The position numbers and the translations under genes are program-made. Shown piece after piece: positions 38,783-64,000 of a stretch of DNA of 64,000 bases (the stretch's first letter is position 1; every line of letters begins with the position of its first letter). This DNA is from Gadus chalcogrammus (taxonomy: Eukaryota > Chordata > Actinopteri > Gadiformes > Gadidae), in assembly GCF_026213295.1 (NCBI RefSeq), contig NC_079422.1, positions 24,159,248 through 24,223,247 of the forward strand, in the 5' to 3' direction. The notes under the pieces are model-generated. The model was given only the letters and a program-made list of their open reading frames with translations, was not told the origin of the DNA and did no database searches.

Positions 38783-39925
38783 ATCTCCACCTGTCAGGCC
38801 GCCGTGGACCACAGCCACCACCACCAGATAACTTCAGTTGGAAGGCGCTGCTGCAAAACGGCCCCTAGAATCAAGACTGGCGTCCGACCACTAAACAAGG
38901 AGATGTCGGTGTTAATGGCCGAAGAAACAGCGTCCCGTCTCCGAATCAATTAAACTAATAATAATACTTTTACTGAAACATCGACGTTATTTCCTGATGG
39001 CTGAGCAACATCGTACCAACTTCCATTACATATTTCTAACTCGTCTCGAACGGCCTGGGTCAACGTTACAAACTCAGAGCTCTGCCCCCTGTGGCCTGGA
39101 ATGGTTTAACCCCAATGTGGCCCTGCAATAGTATGGTTCCGGCAATAGTGTTGTTCCTGCAATAGTGGTGTTCCAGGAGATGGTCAGGTTTAGGGTTTAG
39201 GTTGTACAAGGTATTATTTTAGATATGGTTAAGTTGAGGTATTAGGTGTTGTGCAGGGACATCCTGTCAAGCGGTGCGTTGTTGTACAGTACCAGTACCC
39301 GCCGCTAGAGGCCGCCAGAGGGCATCACGGTGTGGAGTGGTGCTCTACCAGTACCCGCCGCAAGAGGCCGCTGGAGGGTGGCGTGGCCGCTGGGTCATCC
39401 GACGCCGAGGCTTTGGAAGTGAAACGAAGAATGGCTTGAACAAGGAAGACACATATTTTACAGGAAGGCACTGCGCTGTTTTTTAAGTTTTGTTTGAATT
39501 TGTTTGGAGACAAAACGCGGAAAGACTGCCCTTTCGACTCGGTTGTGTTTTTTCTCGGGCAATAGATCACATTGTTTTGACCCCGGGGAGATTTTCAAGC
39601 GGCTGACCTGACATCTAAGAAGAGGCTAACGTTAGCCTTGTGTGCTAACAACAACAGCAGGCCCCGGAGCTCTATTGTCCCTTACCTTACTCCTCGATCG
39701 CATAGTTTATTTCAGCAAGCTCTCCAAACAAAGCCAGTGCTTCGTATCCTCCGTATCGACAGCAGTAGTCACTGTATTTGCTGCCTGTTTTTCGGGGGAT
39801 ATCATTCGGGACTGGCCTTCGTGGGGTACAGTGCCATCCATACGATCACATCCGTCGTATTAACAGGATAAAACGCCAATCGTATCTCCACTCCTCCCGA
39901 AAGACGCTAAGGCAAGTGGGTAAAC
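38783..39925. promoter_or_regulatory. Shared ciao1/tmem127 promoter region
   Basis: 1.14 kb separates the divergent start codons. It holds no coding exon. A 60-bp stretch recurs at about 39285 and 39345 (CCAGTACCCGCCGC with AGAGGCCGC). No TATA box was seen near either start, which fits a housekeeping bidirectional promoter. Confidence 0.6.
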
Positions 39926-41145
<1,220 letters not shown>

Positions 41146-42470
41146 CGCGGCCGACCGCCTCCGACGCCCCCTCTCTCTCTCTCTCTCCCTCTCTCTCTCT
41201 CTCCACCTCTCTCGCCCCCGACCCCACCCCAACCGCGCTCCAACGGAGACGTCCGTTCTGTCTTATTAACACACGCTTCTCTATGAGCACCGCTTTTCTT
41301 TTAATTTTAAAACCGGCCTCCTCAGACCCGGCCGATGCGCTGGATGCCCCCGCGCAGAGAGGCGCGTCCAGGTCACCGGGTGTCCAGTGGACATGGCCAA
41401 GCGCTACGTTGTCTGTGATGAACACACCGGGCGCTCGGAGAGAGCGCACGTTTCCGTTGGGTTGTCGGCTCGGGTGCATGAAAACTTAAGTGTCAGCAGG
41501 AAATCTGGGAGAGGTTTAATTGACGTTTCCTTTTGCTTTCACCCGTGGAGCTTCTTTTTTTTTTTTTAGGGATGTGCATGTAAATTGCGATTGAGATTGG
41601 GTGCTGACATGTAAATCAAAACTAAAGTAGGTGAAGTTCAGTGTGGACGTGGATCATCCCATCATAGTTAATGGAGTGGATGTAGAAGTCACAGCCAGTT
41701 CAATGCCAAATTGGGAAGCCGAGCGGGTCAGCCACAGTGCTAGTGGGCGGACGGAGCATTCAAGAGTGTAATTACTTTTGAAATTTTTTATATGCTTGCC
41801 GTGTGCTTGATTTGACTTTGCTGAAATGACTTTCATTTCTATATTTCGTTTAATGGTCATTTTAATTTATTCATTTTGCTGTCTCTAGTGCTGTACATTT
41901 TATTTCCCCCTTTTCTCTGTAGACATGTTTTTTAGTTTTATTTAATCAGTGATGTGTTATGAGACGGAACAAGGAAATGAACAGATGTTTTAGACGATGT
42001 GGGACAGGTTTTATGTGTTGGTGGTGTTGTAGCATGTCTTGTTTCTTTTATAGTACAGCTGATTCAATTTGATAAACTTTTGGGCTAATAATAACAAAGG
42101 ATGTGTTTGTGTGGTATTTTTTTTATAATCGATACGCTCATGGTTCACTAGAATTGTCCCACGCAAATGACGTTTTTATGACGGAAGGAAGCCGTAAAAC
42201 TGTCCTGTGACAACACAATGAATCATCTATTAATTTGGCTCAAGTTCTGCCTGCGTGGTAAATGTGGACTCTTATATAAATCTCATTGGAGGTTAAAAAC
42301 CAAGGCCTAGAATTGTGGATAATGTAATCATACTTGTGACATGTTTATCATTCGATGCCATTTCTGCATTCTGTTAATTAAACTTCCTATAGTTCTAAAG
42401 TGTTAAAGTTTGTTAAGTGTACAACATGGTGGACTGCTGAATTATACATGACAGAGGACAATAAAGTGAA
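41146..42470 (+). other. tmem127 3' UTR
   Basis: It opens with a short CT-rich tract (41170-41212), then A/T-rich non-coding sequence, and ends at AATAAA (42460-42465). No other gene seen. Confidence 0.65.
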
Positions 42471-43360
42471 TGCCAAATTCCACCATGAGATGCCATTCAT
42501 GGTTACACCGGGGAAAATGGTCTCCAGTAAGAGGAATATGATCCTTCAAATTGCAATGTAGGCCACACTGCATCACAGTGCCTTGGAGTTGCGTCGGATC
42601 AAACCGGTTAACACAGCCTGTTGGCACTTGCGCTGAACCGGGTATTTCAAGGTGCAGTCTAGACAGGGGCGACGGAACAAGGCATTAAAGCGAGTAAGAG
42701 CCTTACATCTTAATAGACTTTAAAGGGCATATAGAAGTGAGGCTACATCGAGCCAATACTCACCCTGTACAGAACACAAAGTCAAACCCTTAAATTCTAC
42801 TGGGTTTCAGATGCTATGTCAACGTGAAGATATGAATGATAATGTGTGTCCAACAAACAGATTGGATCTGTTAGTCAGAGATGCAAGACATGATCCAGAT
42901 GATCAGTATGAACTCACGATGACACATTTTCAGAATGAACACGCCAGCAGTCTTGCATTGATACGCATATACACAGAATACGCTTGAGTGAAAATAGAAT
43001 AGGATATGGGCGTAATAAATAAATTAGCAAACATTTGTTTGCATATGCATTGGTTTTTTGGTGGACCTTTGCAACAAAAGCATAGTGATGCAAATGTTCA
43101 ACCAAACAAAGGTTAGCTAATCATTTTTAATCGGAAGGAGTAAAGGAAGGACGCGGGTCAAGCTGGTCAAAGAAGTCAAGACTGATCCTCGAAAGTCTGG
43201 ACCATGATTCCATAGGCTGTGACAACGTCACTTGGCCAGAGGTATAAGTACAGCCTCGACCGATCAAGGATGTTAGCTCCATTGCAATCCAACGCCTCCA
43301 GCCAGGCATCCACCACCATCCACCCAGAGACTTTTAAACTCTAAAAGTTAGCGCTCAGCC
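42471..43360. other. es1 upstream region
   Basis: No gene. TATAAG at 43242-43247, about 118 bp before the es1 ATG, is a plausible TATA box. Two TAATC words (43118-43122 and 43128-43132) lie 10 bp apart, about 110-125 bp upstream of it; TAATC is the core of CRX/OTX sites used by photoreceptor genes. Confidence 0.5.
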
Positions 43361-46530
<3,170 letters not shown>

Positions 46531-46774
46531 GCTCAGACGAGAAGAGGCCTGCATTTGGGGAGATAAGTCAAATGCAGATGGCATCGATAAGCCCTGGATT
46601 TTCAACAAGCTACTCAAATTGTTATTGGCTATTTGGAATATGATTCAACTGGGTAGTGTGGAGAATGAATTTAGCGTCTTGATGTTAGAGTTGAAATAGT
46701 GTATTCCTGTGAATGTTCATGAAATGACTATTGGTATAAAGGCTTCTGTTGAAAATCAAGCCACTTGTTGTCAT

Positions 46775-46906
<132 letters not shown>

Positions 46907-46934
46907 TGAGTCTGTCGTGTTCAATATAAGGAAC

Positions 46935-48657
46935 TTTATTTACTATAACATGTACAAAAAAAATAACAAAACAGCCAGGTGAATATAAAACTTTCCAGTT
47001 TGTACAAAACATCCAAAATATGCATAACTAGAAATATCAGCTCCAAGTGAACATTTCTTGGTGGATCAGATTCAGTACAATGTAAAAATGTATTCCTGAA
47101 CAGTATATAAAAGAATGTATTTCATTTAACAAAATCACTCCTGGTCACGGATGTCCATCAAATAAAGTAGGCTTCAAAAGTACATTTTTGTCATCGCAAA
47201 TAATAAAAAGGCAAAGGGGAGGGGCTACAAAATCATTCAAGTTATGATGGAGACTTCAAAAACTCAACCAAACATATTCTTACAGTGTTTTCTTTGAACA
47301 GTAGAGTACATTGTAAACATTGTTTGCCTCCTTAAACCATCGCAATAAATACAAGAAAATCCACAATAAACCATCAATCATGCAAATGCATCAAAAAGTT
47401 ATCATAAACATTCAAATAATATGGTTTCCTTTTAGAATAATTTTTCAATCAGTTGCCTCTTTATGTTTAATAAAAGGTAAGGCCATAGTATTTCCCACAT
47501 GTTTCAGAAGAAATCGTTCAGATGTTCAAGTTTCATATTTCATATAACAGTTAAGATGGAATAAAATTATGTTTTCTCTTCTGACAAATTGCTGAATATT
47601 TACAAGGACAGGGAGAGTTACTGTCAGGATACACACATCTCTGTACATAGGGTCTCTACAGTGCGCGGGTAAAAACATTTGTACATTCTTTAATCAAAAT
47701 AATACAGGTGTTATGTATTTCTAGGGGACCGTTTAATTAATGCGGGAAGAGGTCACAGACGGTTTAAAGGTGAAACAGACAATATTTTTAAAAATCTTAA
47801 ATTATTACTATTATTGAAGATCAAATTGTGAATGATTCTATTTCATTGCCAAATATTTTTATCTTGTTAAAAAGTAAAAAGTAAAAAGTAAAGATGCAGT
47901 TATTTTACAATATTTGCGTTGGATCAATTCATTTTACACAAAAAACAGCATTTTCCAGAGGTACAGAACTGCATCTAAGTGCTTTTAGAAAGCATTTTGT
48001 TAGAAACTCAGTTTAGGACATGGACTTGTCTTTTTTTAAAGGGCCCTCTGTATATGATTGTCAATGTGGCCCAAATGGCACAAGAAACAATGCTACCAGC
48101 TTCTTGTGAAACATGAAATCAAATATATATCTAAAGGCATCGGAGAGTAATGCCATGGGTGAAAAATACTGATCCATTCTTCCGCACTGTTGCATCGCGA
48201 TTGATGATAGCAGTGAGGGGTAGAAATGCATCTTGTAGATCGAAAGAATAACTTGGACTTTGTCAGCAACAAAGCATAAATTAGAGGTAATATAGTTTCG
48301 ATTTCGGCAATAAAAAGGCAGCATAAAAGGTCACAACAAATAGCTGGGCTGAGATGTGAAGTCCTGCACTTCAGTTGTCGTCTGAGCAATGAAACAATGG
48401 CTATTTGGTTGGTTTTTCAGAAGTCCCTGTAAAACAGAGAGAAAAACACACGAGTCAACTCGACGGGGAAACAATTGTGATCCAACGAGCACCATTCAAA
48501 CCATCTCTACGCATACACTTGATATCCACAAAGACACCGACACAACAACAATGTAAACATAGCATGCTGGTTACAGGGACACGGGGCAGACGTGCAAGGA
48601 GAGGGGTGGTGAGAGGGTGGGTCTGTTGGGGGGGAGGGGACGGACCAGGGTGGGCAG
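46935..48657 (-). other. Probable igsf9 3' UTR
   Basis: 1.7 kb of A/T-rich sequence without coding potential, closed on the minus strand by AATAAA (plus TTTATT, 46935-46940). The length fits a neuronal gene. AAAAGTAAAAAGTAAAAAG at about 47873 is a small tandem repeat. An unseen non-coding gene cannot be excluded. Confidence 0.55.
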
Positions 48658-61958
<13,301 letters not shown>

Positions 61959-62061
61959 CTGGGCAGGAGAGGGAGAGGGAGGGGGGGGGGGAGGACCAGG
62001 GTCAGAGGCGCAGACGTAGGTTAGCTAACCGTGGGCCGACCATGGGAGAGGGACGGGAACA

Positions 62062-62430
<369 letters not shown>

Positions 62431-62988
62431 AGAGAGACAAACAGGTCGGTACTTCATTCCCCCTGAGTGGAGAGCAGGAGGGCGTTCCTCCCGTTACACA
62501 CGCCCTCGACCGCCCGGGGCGAGCTGGCCCCTCGCCCGCTCGCCCACCACCAGGGAGGTTCTGTGGGACTCAAACCCCCGACCACACGGACGGCAGCTTC
62601 TCCCTGTGGCAGCTCCGTGTGGTCCGAGACCCGGCCGCCGCCGCCGACGTGGAAAGCGACGAGGCGGGCGGGCGGGCGGGCGCATGAGTCACGCGTGTAA
62701 TGGCTGTAATGACGCGCGCAATTACAGCCCAAGGAGAAGTCCTGTCATCAGAGCCGTGTGTTGTTGACGGCGTGCGGAGGGAGAGGGGAGGCTAATGTTC
62801 CGCTTCGTGAGATAGCCCTTCTGTCACGCCGCGGCCGCGGCCGCGCCCCCCCCCGCACCCACCCCCCCCCCCCCCCCCCCGGTGTTTTGGTGCGTTTTCT
62901 GCGAAGAGAGGATCTCTCTCGGGGAACGATGTGTGCCCGTGTGAGGATGGGAGGATGGGGAGGAGGCACCTGTTGGTGTTTATCAGAG

Positions 62989-63787
<799 letters not shown>

Positions 63788-64000
63788 CCTCACACACCAC
63801 ATTCACTAACAAACCCCCCACCACACAGATAAACACGTCCTAGTCAAGCTAGTTTCTAATTAAACAAAAGTAATCTGCGAGAAATTCCAGGCATCCCATC
63901 AGTCCCGTTCTTGTTTGCTGCCACCACGTCGCTGAGAGAGAGGAGATGGCCTCACAATAGACCACACTGAGCAGCAGCAGTAGACACATTCCTCCGCTCG

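Noticed and set aside
38783..38824. Longer ciao1 N-terminus from an upstream in-frame ATG
   Set aside because: The family starts at MKD-LVL, matching 38782; the extra 14 residues have no counterpart.
39251..39486. Small plus-strand ORFs upstream of tmem127
   Set aside because: They cover a local duplication in the shared promoter and match no protein; no splice link to tmem127 was evident.

Overview
This is vertebrate nuclear DNA, almost certainly from a ray-finned (teleost) fish. The genes are split into many short exons with GT-AG introns. Introns carry teleost-type tRNA-derived SINEs and short inverted-repeat elements, and the gene order matches that of other vertebrates. Very long CA/GT and CT/GA tracts occur throughout; this would fit a cod-like (gadiform) genome, but that is inference.

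Layout, left to right. 1-6143: no gene seen, rich in microsatellites. 6211-12545 (+): vps33a, 13 coding exons, 598 aa, with two lysosomal CLEAR/M-box-type sites just upstream. 14437-14646 (+): a small unrecognised one-helix membrane protein of 69 aa with a good TATA box. 16780-36275 (+): snrnp200 (Brr2 helicase), 43 coding exons that join in frame to 2,135 aa. 37080-38782 (-): ciao1, 7 exons, 331 aa, tail-to-tail with snrnp200. 39926-41145 (+): tmem127, 3 coding exons, 237 aa, head-to-head with ciao1. 43361-46530 (+): es1/gatd3-like mitochondrial protein, 7 exons, 269 aa, with what looks like a U12-type AT-AC last intron. 48658-61958 (-): igsf9 (turtle/Dasm1 cell-adhesion protein), 18 exons seen; its 5' end lies beyond the right edge.

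The genes belong to unrelated pathways: endolysosomal fusion (vps33a), splicing (snrnp200), cytosolic Fe-S assembly (ciao1), endosomal membrane/mTOR and receptor turnover (tmem127), mitochondria (es1) and neuronal adhesion (igsf9). The snrnp200-ciao1-tmem127 trio keeps the order and relative strands known from mammals.

I saw no convincing new multi-gene system. The most notable items are the AT-AC intron in es1, the loss of its expected cysteine motif, the twin CLEAR sites of vps33a, the very large cytoplasmic exon of igsf9 with an internal 18-residue repeat, a GC-AG intron and a LINE tail abutting a splice acceptor in snrnp200, and the unnamed micropeptide gene. Exon borders were worked out by hand from reading frame, splice signals and remembered family sequences; no alignment was run.
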